This document shows, piece after piece, positions 57,115 to 64,000 of a DNA stretch of 64,000 nt. Origin of the DNA: Paenibacillus polymyxa (GTDB lineage Bacteria > Bacillota > Bacilli > Paenibacillales > Paenibacillaceae); the NCBI RefSeq assembly GCF_015710975.1, contig NZ_CP049783.1:2477501-2541500 (forward strand), read 5' to 3'. The notes under the pieces are model-generated. The model had not been told where the DNA came from, did not search any database, and saw only the letters and a program-made list of their open reading frames with translations. The position numbers and the translations under genes are program-made. Position 1 is the first letter of the stretch; each line of letters begins with the position of its first letter.

Positions 57115-57198
57115 GTGACAGTGTTTGAGGCGCTCAGTTTAATGCTGACGTTCGGGGCGTTAATCGTCACACTGTTAGAGTTTAACAAACGAAAATAG
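57115..57198 (+). CDS. Holin-like membrane toxin (type I toxin-antitoxin, Hol-Tox family), 27 aa
   Basis: The 27-residue product MTVFEALSLMLTFGALIVTL plus LEFNKRK is one hydrophobic helix with a charged tail, and matches the Bacillus/Paenibacillus 'putative holin-like toxin' family (MTVFEALxLM...F). It starts at GTG 57115, with GAGGAGGGGGG just upstream (GTG 57106 is also in frame). The tail is followed by a hairpin at 57190-57229 and a terminator at 57299. A convergent promoter on the other strand points straight into its 3' end, so an antisense RNA would cover the mRNA. Too short for ordinary gene calling. Expressed unchecked, such peptides depolarise the membrane. Confidence 0.75.
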   Translation: MTVFEALSLMLTFGALIVTLLEFNKRK

Positions 57199-57301
57199 AC
57201 CGCCCCCGCAAGGAAGGGTCTATTTTCGGCCTGATTGTTCCAAAACCGTCCGCTCTTGGAGCGTTGGTTGCGCGGGGCTGGCTGGCACCAGCCCTTTTTC
57301 C
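57190..57301 (-). ncRNA. Predicted antisense RNA antitoxin (RatA-type) against the holin-like toxin
   Basis: A promoter at 57336-57308 (minus strand) should start transcription near 57301 and run towards the toxin. The RNA would overlap the toxin mRNA's 3' region and end at the hairpin CGAAAATAGACC / GGTCTATTTTCG (57190-57229), giving about 110 nt. The boundaries are inferred from sequence. Confidence 0.55.
57275..57299 (+). terminator. Terminator of the toxin transcript
   Basis: GGGCTGG (57275-57281) and CCAGCCC (57288-57294) with loop CTGGCA, followed by five Ts. Confidence 0.85.
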
Positions 57302-57307
57302 ATGTAT

Positions 57308-57336
57308 ATCTTACCACGATGAAATTTAGACCTCAA
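57308..57336 (-). promoter_or_regulatory. Promoter of the antisense RNA
   Basis: On the minus strand TTGAGG (57336-57331), exactly 17 bases and TAAGAT (57313-57308). It faces the toxin gene and its transcript would start inside the toxin's terminator region. Confidence 0.65.
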
Positions 57337-57512
57337 CCGAGGATTTTACAAAAATCTAATAATCGACTTCCAATGAACAATATATAGTTCCAAATGGTTT
57401 CGTTTGTCTATATTTGCACTTTGGAGCAGTTGGAATCGAATTTTGCGAAATTCTACTAACTATGCAAGGTTACAAGTTATGTGCTTTTTTGCGCCCCGTG
57501 GTCTGCACGGTA

Positions 57513-57521
57513 TGCTATAAT
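57513..57521 (+). promoter_or_regulatory. Extended -10 promoter before the second rhamnosyltransferase
   Basis: TGCTATAAT, an extended -10 element 48 bases before the ATG of the next gene. A -35 is not clear. The 240 bases upstream, after the toxin module, hold no credible ORF. Confidence 0.5.
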
Positions 57522-57568
57522 AGGCGATAGTAGAATAGATTACTGAATTTGTCAGGAGCGTTTTAAAT

Positions 57569-58477
57569 ATGGATGTAAGCATACTGGTCGTCAACTATAA
57601 TACATGTCGATTGACGCTGGATTGTTTGCAGTCGGTGTATGCGTCAAAGACGCAGTATCGATATGAAGTGATTGTTATCGATAATCACTCCAGTGACGGG
57701 TCTGTTGAGGCTATTCGTGCTGCATACCCTGAAATTATGTTGATAGCCAATCAGGATAATACAGGGTTTGCCAAGGCGAATAACCAGGGCATGGAAGTAG
57801 CTAGCGGGCGTTATGTATTGCTGTTGAACTCCGATACGTTGGTGCAGCCGGATACGCTGGATACAATGATTCGATTTATGGATACGCATCCGGAGATGGG
57901 GGCATCGGGCTGTAAGGTCATCCTGCCGGATGGCTCGCTAGATAAGGCTTGTAAGCGAGGGTTTCCAACGCCGTCTGCGTCTTTTTACTATGCTTTCGGC
58001 TGGTCGAAGCGTTACCCGGATAACCCGAAGTACAACCAATATCAGCTTGGGCATCTAAGCCCGGATGATGAGTATCCTGTGGATGTACTGGTTGGGGCTT
58101 TTATGCTGGTGCGTCGGGAGACGATTGATCAGGTCGGCGGATTGGACGAAACCTTTTTTATGTATGGTGAGGATATAGACTGGTGTTACCGGATTAAACA
58201 AGCTGGTTGGGGCATTTACTACTACCCACACACATATATTATTCATATCAAAGGAGGCAGCGCTCGCCGTCGCCCTTTGAAAATTATTTATGAGTTTCAT
58301 AGAGCTATGTGGGTATTCCATCGAAAGCATTATAAGCAGCAGTACAGCTGGTTCACCAACATGGCTGTATATGCGGGAATTACGGTGAAGTTTGGAATGG
58401 CTTTTCTAAAAAATAAGTTATCTGCACCGGTTAAGCCGGACGGCGGAGAACAATCTCGTACTGAGGTGAAAGCATGA
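57569..58477 (+). CDS. GT2 glycosyltransferase (WbbL/RfbF-like rhamnosyltransferase)
   Basis: The 302-residue enzyme has DVSILVVNYNTCRLTLDCLQSV, VIDNHSSDGSVE, the GFAKANNQG block, LLNSDTLV as the metal-binding region and FFMYGEDIDWCYRI near the C-terminus: the signature of WbbL-type rhamnosyltransferases. CAGGAGCG lies 9 bases before the ATG. It overlaps the phosphoglycosyltransferase gene by 4 bases (ATGA), so both belong to one unit that would make the lipid-linked start of the polymer. Confidence 0.92.
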   Translation: MDVSILVVNYNTCRLTLDCLQSVYASKTQYRYEVIVIDNHSSDGSVEAIRAAYPEIMLIANQDNTGFAKANNQGMEVASGRYVLLLNSDTLVQPDTLDTMIRFMDTHPEMGASGCKVILPDGSLDKACKRGFPTPSASFYYAFGWSKRYPDNPKYNQYQLGHLSPDDEYPVDVLVGAFMLVRRETIDQVGGLDETFFMYGEDIDWCYRIKQAGWGIYYYPHTYIIHIKGGSARRRPLKIIYEFHRAMWVFHRKHYKQQYSWFTNMAVYAGITVKFGMAFLKNKLSAPVKPDGGEQSRTEVKA

Positions 58478-59874
58478 TACGCAGAAATCAGCGTTTTTTA
58501 ACCCAATTATATATTGTGGCGGATTTCGCGGTCATTCAGTTATCCTTTCTGATCGCTTGGTTTTTCAAATTTGAAAGTGAATGGATCACTTATAAAGAGC
58601 CACTTCCTATTCAAGTATATGGAGGGTGGAGCTTAATATACGGTCTGATTGCCGTAGTGCTGGGAATGTTATTCTCGCTCTATTCACCAAAACGCAAAAA
58701 GAGGTTTGCAGATGACGTGTTTCGCGTCACACAGATTCATATTGTTGGCCTGTTTGTGCTGTTGAGTGTGATGTTCTTCGTGAAGCAAATCGACATTTCG
58801 CGGTCTTATCTGGCGATCTATATGATTGGTAATGTACTGATTATTTTGTTTTATCGATATTTTTTGAAGCAAGTTCTTAAAGTCCTCCGTCAAAAAGGAT
58901 ACAATAAGCAATTCATGCTCATACTTGGAGCGGGTTCTTTGGGCCAACGATTTTATCATAATCTTGGACAGTATCCTGATTTAGGCTATGAAGTAGTGGG
59001 ATTTCTGGATGATAAACGGCATTGGAGTGAAGAGGAAGAGGCCCATTTTCGCCCGATTCTTGGAGGATTAGATCAGTTGGAGGCAACGCTGTCGCGCCTG
59101 ATGATTGATGAGGTCATTCTGGCGCTGCCGCTGGATGCTCATGATAAGTATCCCAAGATTATCAACATGTGTGAAAAGGCTGGAGTGCGCACGCTTATTA
59201 TTCCCGATTTCTTTGATTATTTGCCGGCACGACCTTACTTTGACAACTTTGCAGGTATGCCGATGATTAATGTACGGGATATTCCACTGGATGTAGCAGG
59301 GAATCGATTGTTTAAGCGTCTGTTCGATATTTTATTTTCTTTATTTGCGATTATTCTGACCTCTCCGATTATGCTGGCCGTGGCGATTGGTGTGAAGGTC
59401 ACGTCGAGAGGCCCCATTATTTTTAAGCAGGAGCGGGTAGGCTTGAACCGTCGCACCTTCCGAATGTACAAATTTCGCTCCATGAAGGTACTGCCGCCTG
59501 GAACTGAAGATACGGGCTGGACGACTGCTAATGACCCAAGACGCACACGTTTTGGTACGTTTATTCGTAAAACAAGCCTCGACGAGCTGCCACAGTTTTT
59601 CAACGTACTGTTGGGTGATATGAGCGTCGTTGGCCCACGTCCGGAACGGCCCTATTATGTGGATCAGTTCCGTGAGGAAATTCCAAAATACATGGTGAAG
59701 CATCATGTTCGTCCTGGAATTACAGGCTGGGCACAGAGTAACGGTTTGCGCGGAGATACATCTATTGAGGAACGGATTAAGCATGACATCTTCTATATTG
59801 AGAACTGGTCGCTCTTATTCGATATTAAAATTATTTTTCGCACGATTCGCAATGGTTTCAAAAACGCATATTAA
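58474..59874 (+). CDS. Polyprenyl-phosphate phosphoglycosyltransferase (WbaP/WcaJ family)
   Basis: The 466-residue enzyme starts polymer synthesis by moving a sugar phosphate from a nucleotide sugar to undecaprenyl phosphate. It has four N-terminal membrane spans, a Rossmann-like middle domain (LILGAGSLGQRFYHNL, about 145-260) and the C-terminal sugar-transferase domain: FKQERVGLNRRTFRMYKFRSM, KTSLDELPQFFNVLLGDMSVVGPRP with the catalytic Asp-Glu, and HHVRPGITGWAQSNGLRG. UDP-glucose from GalU is a plausible donor. A terminator follows directly, closing the polysaccharide region. Confidence 0.94.
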   Translation: MIRRNQRFLTQLYIVADFAVIQLSFLIAWFFKFESEWITYKEPLPIQVYGGWSLIYGLIAVVLGMLFSLYSPKRKKRFADDVFRVTQIHIVGLFVLLSVMFFVKQIDISRSYLAIYMIGNVLIILFYRYFLKQVLKVLRQKGYNKQFMLILGAGSLGQRFYHNLGQYPDLGYEVVGFLDDKRHWSEEEEAHFRPILGGLDQLEATLSRLMIDEVILALPLDAHDKYPKIINMCEKAGVRTLIIPDFFDYLPARPYFDNFAGMPMINVRDIPLDVAGNRLFKRLFDILFSLFAIILTSPIMLAVAIGVKVTSRGPIIFKQERVGLNRRTFRMYKFRSMKVLPPGTEDTGWTTANDPRRTRFGTFIRKTSLDELPQFFNVLLGDMSVVGPRPERPYYVDQFREEIPKYMVKHHVRPGITGWAQSNGLRGDTSIEERIKHDIFYIENWSLLFDIKIIFRTIRNGFKNAY

Positions 59875-59880
59875 TCCAGA

Positions 59881-59913
59881 GTCACCCTTCGGCTTAGTCG
59901 GAGGGTGTTTTTG
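59881..59913 (+). terminator. Terminator of the phosphoglycosyltransferase gene
   Basis: CACCCTTCGG pairs with the reverse arm CGGAGGGTG around CTTAGT, followed by TTTTT. Confidence 0.85.
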
Positions 59914-60009
59914 CGTCTATATAGCTGATTTTTTAGTTCAACTGATATAGGGCTGTTTTGAGTAGGTGTATGTAGGGTATTGACCTGTACGAAAAGGATG
60001 TGACACCCT

Positions 60010-60882
60010 ATGAAACGAGTGATTGCTGCAGTTATTCTTTTAATGATAATCGGTACATTTTTACTGGCTTATAAAGGACAATCTACAGAAGAACATACTG
60101 GCTTTACCACACACCGTGTGATTTCGCATGCCATGGGAGCCGTTGATGGTTTGGCCTATACCAATGCGCGTGAAGCGTTTGTAGAAAATTACAAAAAAGG
60201 TAGCCGTGTATTCGAGGTCGACCTGATGTTTACTTCGGATGGACATTTGGTGGCCCGCCATGAATGGACAGAATCCTTTACCAAACAAATGCAACAGGAA
60301 TACGCAGTTGCTACAGAGCAGGGCCGAAAGCCTTGGAGCTATCATCAGTTTAAAAACACCCCCATACACGGTTCTTATACTCCACTTGATTGGAAGGATG
60401 TATTGGATTTATTGGAAAACTACCCGGATGCCTATATTGTGACCGATACGAAAGAGCAGGACCCTGCCCAAATCAAACAGTTATTTGCACAACTGACCCA
60501 TCAGGCCCAGGAGAAAAATCCCGAACTTCTGTCTCGTATTGTCCCTCAAATTTATAATGAAGAAATGTTGCAAACGTTGCGGAGTATCTATCCTTATACA
60601 TCCATCATTTATACGCTATATGCTACAGAAGACACGGATGACCAGATCATTCAATTTGTCCAACAGCATGATATAACAGCAGTAACTTTACCAGAAAATC
60701 GCGTGAGTGGTGCCTTAGTGGAAAGTTTGCGTCAGGCAGGGGCAGTGTGCTACGTAAATACGATTAACGAGTTGAAGGACGCCACTGAGTACGAACAGAT
60801 GGGTGTAAGAGGTTTTTATACTGACGTTTTAACGGAAAAAGAACTTCGTAGACGCAGTTGGTTGTATGCGCTGAGACCATGA
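60010..60882 (+). CDS. Glycerophosphodiester phosphodiesterase-like (PI-PLC fold) exported protein
   Basis: The 290-residue protein begins with an uncleaved-looking hydrophobic segment (VIAAVILLMIIGTFLLAY), then a PLC-like TIM barrel: ISHAMGAVDGLAYTNAREAF (catalytic His), FEVDLMFTSDGHLVARHEW (metal Glu/Asp and second His), YIVTDTK in the middle. The spacing matches the GDPD/PI-PLC-like family. GDPD enzymes split glycerophosphodiesters, including wall teichoic acid fragments; for this subgroup the substrate is uncertain. AAAGGATG stands about 11 bases before the ATG. It is a single gene. Confidence 0.82.
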   Translation: MKRVIAAVILLMIIGTFLLAYKGQSTEEHTGFTTHRVISHAMGAVDGLAYTNAREAFVENYKKGSRVFEVDLMFTSDGHLVARHEWTESFTKQMQQEYAVATEQGRKPWSYHQFKNTPIHGSYTPLDWKDVLDLLENYPDAYIVTDTKEQDPAQIKQLFAQLTHQAQEKNPELLSRIVPQIYNEEMLQTLRSIYPYTSIIYTLYATEDTDDQIIQFVQQHDITAVTLPENRVSGALVESLRQAGAVCYVNTINELKDATEYEQMGVRGFYTDVLTEKELRRRSWLYALRP

Positions 60883-60918
60883 GCTGTCTGAACTCGGTGT
60901 TCCCATTTGATACGAACA

Positions 60919-60947
60919 TTGACACCTTTTAAGCACTGTCATAGACT
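60919..60947 (+). promoter_or_regulatory. Sigma-A promoter of pcrB-pcrA
   Basis: A perfect TTGACA (60919-60924), 17 bases, then TAGACT (60942-60947), about 80 bases before the pcrB start. Confidence 0.75.
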
Positions 60948-61026
60948 TAGCATAGAACGCTTTTGGATATTGGAATTCGGCTCGTCTGGATGATGACAAA
61001 AGCAATGGATGCTGGAGGAATGTGTG

Positions 61027-61719
61027 TTGGCAGATTCAATTCAATCATGGAGGCATGTATTTAAGCTTGATCCTGACAAGGAACTGAATGATGAGGCGCT
61101 TGATGCCGTGTGTATGTCTGGTACAGACGCTATTATGGTGGGAGGTTCATCAGGCGTAACCTATGAAAATACGGTGGATTTGCTGTCGCGGGTTCGGCGT
61201 TATGAGGTGCCGTGTGTGCTTGAGGTATCCGATCTGGAAGCTGTGGTGCCGGGGTTTGATCTATATATGATTCCCATGGTGCTGAATACCGCTGACAGTA
61301 ATTGGATTATGGGGCAGCACCAACGTGCGATTGAGCAATTTGGTTATATGATCCCTTGGGATTTGCTTGTGACGGAAGGATATATTGTTTTGAACGGTGA
61401 TTCCACCGTCGCTAAGCTTACTGGTGCGGAAACTTCGCTGAGTGCTTCTGCTGCCGCTTCATATGCACAGATTGCTGACAAGCTTATGCATCTACCGATT
61501 GTATATGTGGAATATAGCGGTGTCTTTGGAGATATGGAACTGGTACAACAAATACATCGCGGTACGGAGCGATCTCGTGTTTTATACGGAGGAGGGATCG
61601 TGGATAAAACTACCGCGTTACAAGCAGCAGCTGTTTGTGACACCATTGTAGTAGGAAACATTATTTATCGTGATTTGGCGAAAGCGTTGGAGACGATAGC
61701 TGTGAAATTGGAAGTATAG
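61027..61719 (+). CDS. pcrB: Heptaprenylglyceryl phosphate synthase
   Basis: The 230-residue TIM-barrel enzyme joins sn-glycerol-1-phosphate to heptaprenyl diphosphate, making an archaeal-type ether lipid in Bacilli. Motifs: WRHVFKLDPDKEL at the N-terminus, GTDAIMVGGSSGVTYENT, VYVEYSGVFGD and RVLYGGGIVDKTTA (phosphate-binding). I start at TTG 61027, 8 bases after GGAGG, giving MADSIQSWRHVF; the in-frame ATG at 61009 precedes the ribosome site. It is followed by pcrA after 41 bases, the usual Bacillus order. Confidence 0.93.
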   Translation: MADSIQSWRHVFKLDPDKELNDEALDAVCMSGTDAIMVGGSSGVTYENTVDLLSRVRRYEVPCVLEVSDLEAVVPGFDLYMIPMVLNTADSNWIMGQHQRAIEQFGYMIPWDLLVTEGYIVLNGDSTVAKLTGAETSLSASAAASYAQIADKLMHLPIVYVEYSGVFGDMELVQQIHRGTERSRVLYGGGIVDKTTALQAAAVCDTIVVGNIIYRDLAKALETIAVKLEV

Positions 61720-61760
61720 AGCGTGAATATATGAAAGCTTAGGGAAAGGAGCATGCACGC

Positions 61761-64000
61761 ATGCAATCAATAGATATACACGAGGCGGTAGCTCGCCTTA
61801 ATCAGCCTCAGCGTCAGGCCGTGGAGGCGGTAGATGGTCCTCTGCTAATTATGGCTGGCGCAGGCAGTGGTAAGACACGGGTGCTCACGCACCGAATAGC
61901 TTACCTCATTGCGACCCGCAAGACGGCTCCATGGGGGATTTTGGCGATTACCTTTACGAACAAGGCCGCGCGTGAAATGCAGGATCGCGTATCCAAGCTG
62001 ATTGGCCCACAGGGGAGAGATGTATGGGTATCCACCTTTCACTCCATGTGTGTGCGTATTTTACGCCGGGATATCGAGCGGATCGGATTTACCTCCAATT
62101 TCAGCATCTTGGATTCTACGGATCAATTGTCTGTCATCCGAAGCTGTATGAAGGACCTGAATATAGATACCAAAAAGTTTGAACCCAAAGCGGTTCAGTC
62201 TATGATGAGTACGGCTAAGAATGAACTGGTCACTCCCGAAATGTATGAGCGCAAGATTGGCGATTATTTTGAAGGAATTGTGGCGAAGGTATATACCAAG
62301 TACCAACAACGGCTCAGAAACAACAACTCTCTTGATTTTGATGATTTGATTATGGCAACGATTCAGCTCTTTAAAGAAGTGCCCGAGGTACTTGATTTCT
62401 ACCAGAAGAAATTTCAATACATTCATGTTGATGAATATCAGGATACGAACCGTGCGCAGTATATGCTGTGCAAAATGCTGGCTGACAAGCATCATCGGCT
62501 ATGTGTTGTAGGTGACAGCGACCAATCCATCTATCGGTGGCGGGGTGCGGATATTAGCAACATTTTGAACTTTGAAGAGGATTACCCGGAAGCACGCACG
62601 ATTTTGCTGGAGCAGAATTATCGTTCAACTTCAAATATCCTTAATGCAGCTAACGAAGTCATTGGCCAAAACACAGGCCGCAAGCCAAAAAAACTATGGA
62701 CCGACAAAGAAGGCGGCGCCAAGATTAAGGTTTATCGTGCTGACTCCGAACATGACGAAGGCTATTTTATCGCCTCAGAAATTCATAAGAATATTAAGGC
62801 GGGCAAAACCTATAGCCATCATGCCATTTTGTACCGTACGAATGCCCAGTCTCGGGTGGTCGAGGAAATTTTGATCAAATCGGATATCCCTTACCAAATC
62901 GTGGGCGGAATCAAGTTCTATGATCGTAAAGAGATTAAGGATTTGCTGGCGTATCTTCGCCTACTGTCCAATCCTGACGACGATATCAGCCTGATCCGAA
63001 TCATTAATGTACCCAAACGAAGCATCGGCGACACAACGGTTGGCAAATTACAGGCAGCCGCGGCGGAACGTGGGGTTTCGATTTTCCGTGTGCTTCAAGT
63101 GGTTGATGATTTGGGCTTTGCTGGACGCACGCGCAATGCGCTTGTAGAGTTTTACGATATGATTGAAGGTTTAAGTCGGATGGTGGATTACCTGTCAGTT
63201 ACTGAGTTGACCGAAAAAATGCTGGAAACCACCCAATATCGATTGGAACTACAAAACGAGAATACACTCGAGTCACGCTCGCGTTTGGAGAATATTGATG
63301 AGTTTCTGTCGGTAACTATGGAATTTGAAAAAGGGACGGAAGACAAGTCGCTTGTCTCCTTCCTGACCGATCTTGCTCTCATTGCCGATATTGATTCCAT
63401 GAATGACGATGAAGAGGAGCAGAGTGATGCGGTTGTATTAATGACCATGCATAGCGCCAAAGGACTGGAGTTTCCTATCGTATTTATCGTTGGTATGGAG
63501 GAAGGGGTATTCCCTCACAGCAGGGCCTTTTTGGATAATGAAGAGCTGGAGGAAGAGCGTAGATTGGCGTATGTCGGGATTACCCGTGCTGAGGAGCAGT
63601 TGTTCCTCACATGCGCTCAGATGCGCACTCTGTTTGGACGTACCACAGCTAACCCGCCTTCCCGCTTTCTCGAAGAGATTCCGGATGAGTTAAAAGAGGA
63701 TACGGTCATCAAGCGTGATCGTTACCGTCGTTCAGGCAATGTAGGCGGATCTTATGGTGGTCGCGGACTGGGCAAAAGCAGTGGCAGCAACTTTGGTGGA
63801 GAGCGCTCGTTTGATACGATGAGCCGTAGTGGCTCGTCTGCTTCCGCGTCGCCCCGCGTAACAGTGACCACTTCCTCACCTGCAAAACCAACTCCGTCTG
63901 TTGCGACAGGGGGGGCATCCATTTTTGCTGCCGGAGACAAGGTACAGCATGGCAAGTGGGGAATTGGAACCATTGTAGCTGTAAAAGGAACGGGCAATGA
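61761..64000 (+). CDS. pcrA: ATP-dependent DNA helicase PcrA (UvrD family), cut off by the window end
   Basis: The frame is open from ATG 61761 (AAAGGAG 9 bases upstream) to the last base: 746 residues are visible, and about 30 more are expected. All superfamily 1A helicase motifs appear in order: Q motif LNQPQRQAV, Walker [10 protein letters not shown], Ia [76 protein letters not shown]. After a flexible Gly/Ser linker (about 660-720) the RNA-polymerase-binding Tudor-like tail begins ([20 protein letters not shown]). The ATG at 61753 leads to an immediate stop and is rejected. Essential for plasmid replication and repair in Bacillus. Confidence 0.97.
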   Translation, partial: MQSIDIHEAVARLNQPQRQAVEAVDGPLLIMAGAGSGKTRVLTHRIAYLIATRKTAPWGILAITFTNKAAREMQDRVSKLIGPQGRDVWVSTFHSMCVRILRRDIERIGFTSNFSILDSTDQLSVIRSCMKDLNIDTKKFEPKAVQSMMSTAKNELVTPEMYERKIGDYFEGIVAKVYTKYQQRLRNNNSLDFDDLIMATIQLFKEVPEVLDFYQKKFQYIHVDEYQDTNRAQYMLCKMLADKHHRLCVVGDSDQSIYRWRGADISNILNFEEDYPEARTILLEQNYRSTSNILNAANEVIGQNTGRKPKKLWTDKEGGAKIKVYRADSEHDEGYFIASEIHKNIKAGKTYSHHAILYRTNAQSRVVEEILIKSDIPYQIVGGIKFYDRKEIKDLLAYLRLLSNPDDDISLIRIINVPKRSIGDTTVGKLQAAAAERGVSIFRVLQVVDDLGFAGRTRNALVEFYDMIEGLSRMVDYLSVTELTEKMLETTQYRLELQNENTLESRSRLENIDEFLSVTMEFEKGTEDKSLVSFLTDLALIADIDSMNDDEEEQSDAVVLMTMHSAKGLEFPIVFIVGMEEGVFPHSRAFLDNEELEEERRLAYVGITRAEEQLFLTCAQMRTLFGRTTANPPSRFLEEIPDELKEDTVIKRDRYRRSGNVGGSYGGRGLGKSSGSNFGGERSFDTMSRSGSSASASPRVTVTTSSPAKPTPSVATGGASIFAAGDKVQHGKWGIGTIVAVKGTGN

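Noticed and set aside
57025..57317. 107-codon minus-strand ORF over the toxin module
   Set aside because: It runs through a terminator and an antisense promoter, and its translation has no homology I recognise; the 27-aa toxin on the plus strand explains the conservation better.

Overview
The window looks like chromosomal DNA of a Paenibacillus of the P. polymyxa group. The grounds are a bifunctional GH44-GH26 glucanase/mannanase of exactly the length I remember for Cel44C-Man26A of P. polymyxa (1352 aa), receptor/peptide quorum-sensing genes of the AimR-like 'Alo' kind ending in SHGRGG, strong AGGAGG ribosome sites, frequent TTG/GTG starts, and Firmicute gene order (uvrB-uvrA, pcrB-pcrA). 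No rRNA, tRNA or CRISPR array was seen.

Layout. 1-1.7 kb: a partial unknown gene, a SAM methyltransferase and an unknown small gene. 1.7-6.2 kb: the secreted Cel44-Man26 enzyme behind a leader that ends in an attenuator-like hairpin. 6.3-9.6 kb: two tandem HTH-TPR receptors; only the second has a pheromone gene. 9.7-11.8 kb: a Spo0E-like phosphatase and a flagellar stator pair (minus strand). 11.8-17.1 kb: the uvrB-uvrA excision repair genes behind a sigma-A promoter with a LexA-like box. 17.4-24 kb: a secreted unknown, an assimilatory sulfite/nitrite reductase, an HtrA-like protease and a copper-amine-oxidase-N-domain protein. 24-27.7 kb: a GNAT gene with no normal start, and a U32 peptidase split by a frameshift.

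27.7-60 kb is mainly a surface-polysaccharide region: GtrA/GtrB and GalU, an O-antigen-ligase-like protein with a TPR-like tail, a Wzm/Wzt-type ABC exporter, an asparagine-synthase-like amidotransferase, a CDP-glycerol-forming cytidylyltransferase, a three-domain 1280-aa transferase, RmlA, an acyltransferase, a large membrane glycosyltransferase, RmlC-RmlB-RmlD, two rhamnosyltransferase-type GT2 enzymes and a polyprenyl-phosphate phosphoglycosyltransferase. Together these suggest a rhamnose-containing, possibly glycerol-phosphate-bearing polymer. A 27-aa holin-like toxin with a convergent antisense RNA promoter (a type I toxin-antitoxin module) sits inside this region.

Embedded at 30.3-37.6 kb is an AT-rich island: a lone class I lanthipeptide set (55-aa precursor, full-length LanB, LanC) flanked on both sides by decayed IS3- and IS256-family transposase remnants. 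No transporter, leader protease, immunity or regulator gene accompanies it in the window. The right end holds a GDPD-like enzyme, pcrB, and pcrA running off the edge.

Two genes (the U32 peptidase and a TuaH-like glycosyltransferase) are broken by apparent single-base losses at C4 and G4 runs. That pattern is as compatible with sequencing error as with real mutation.
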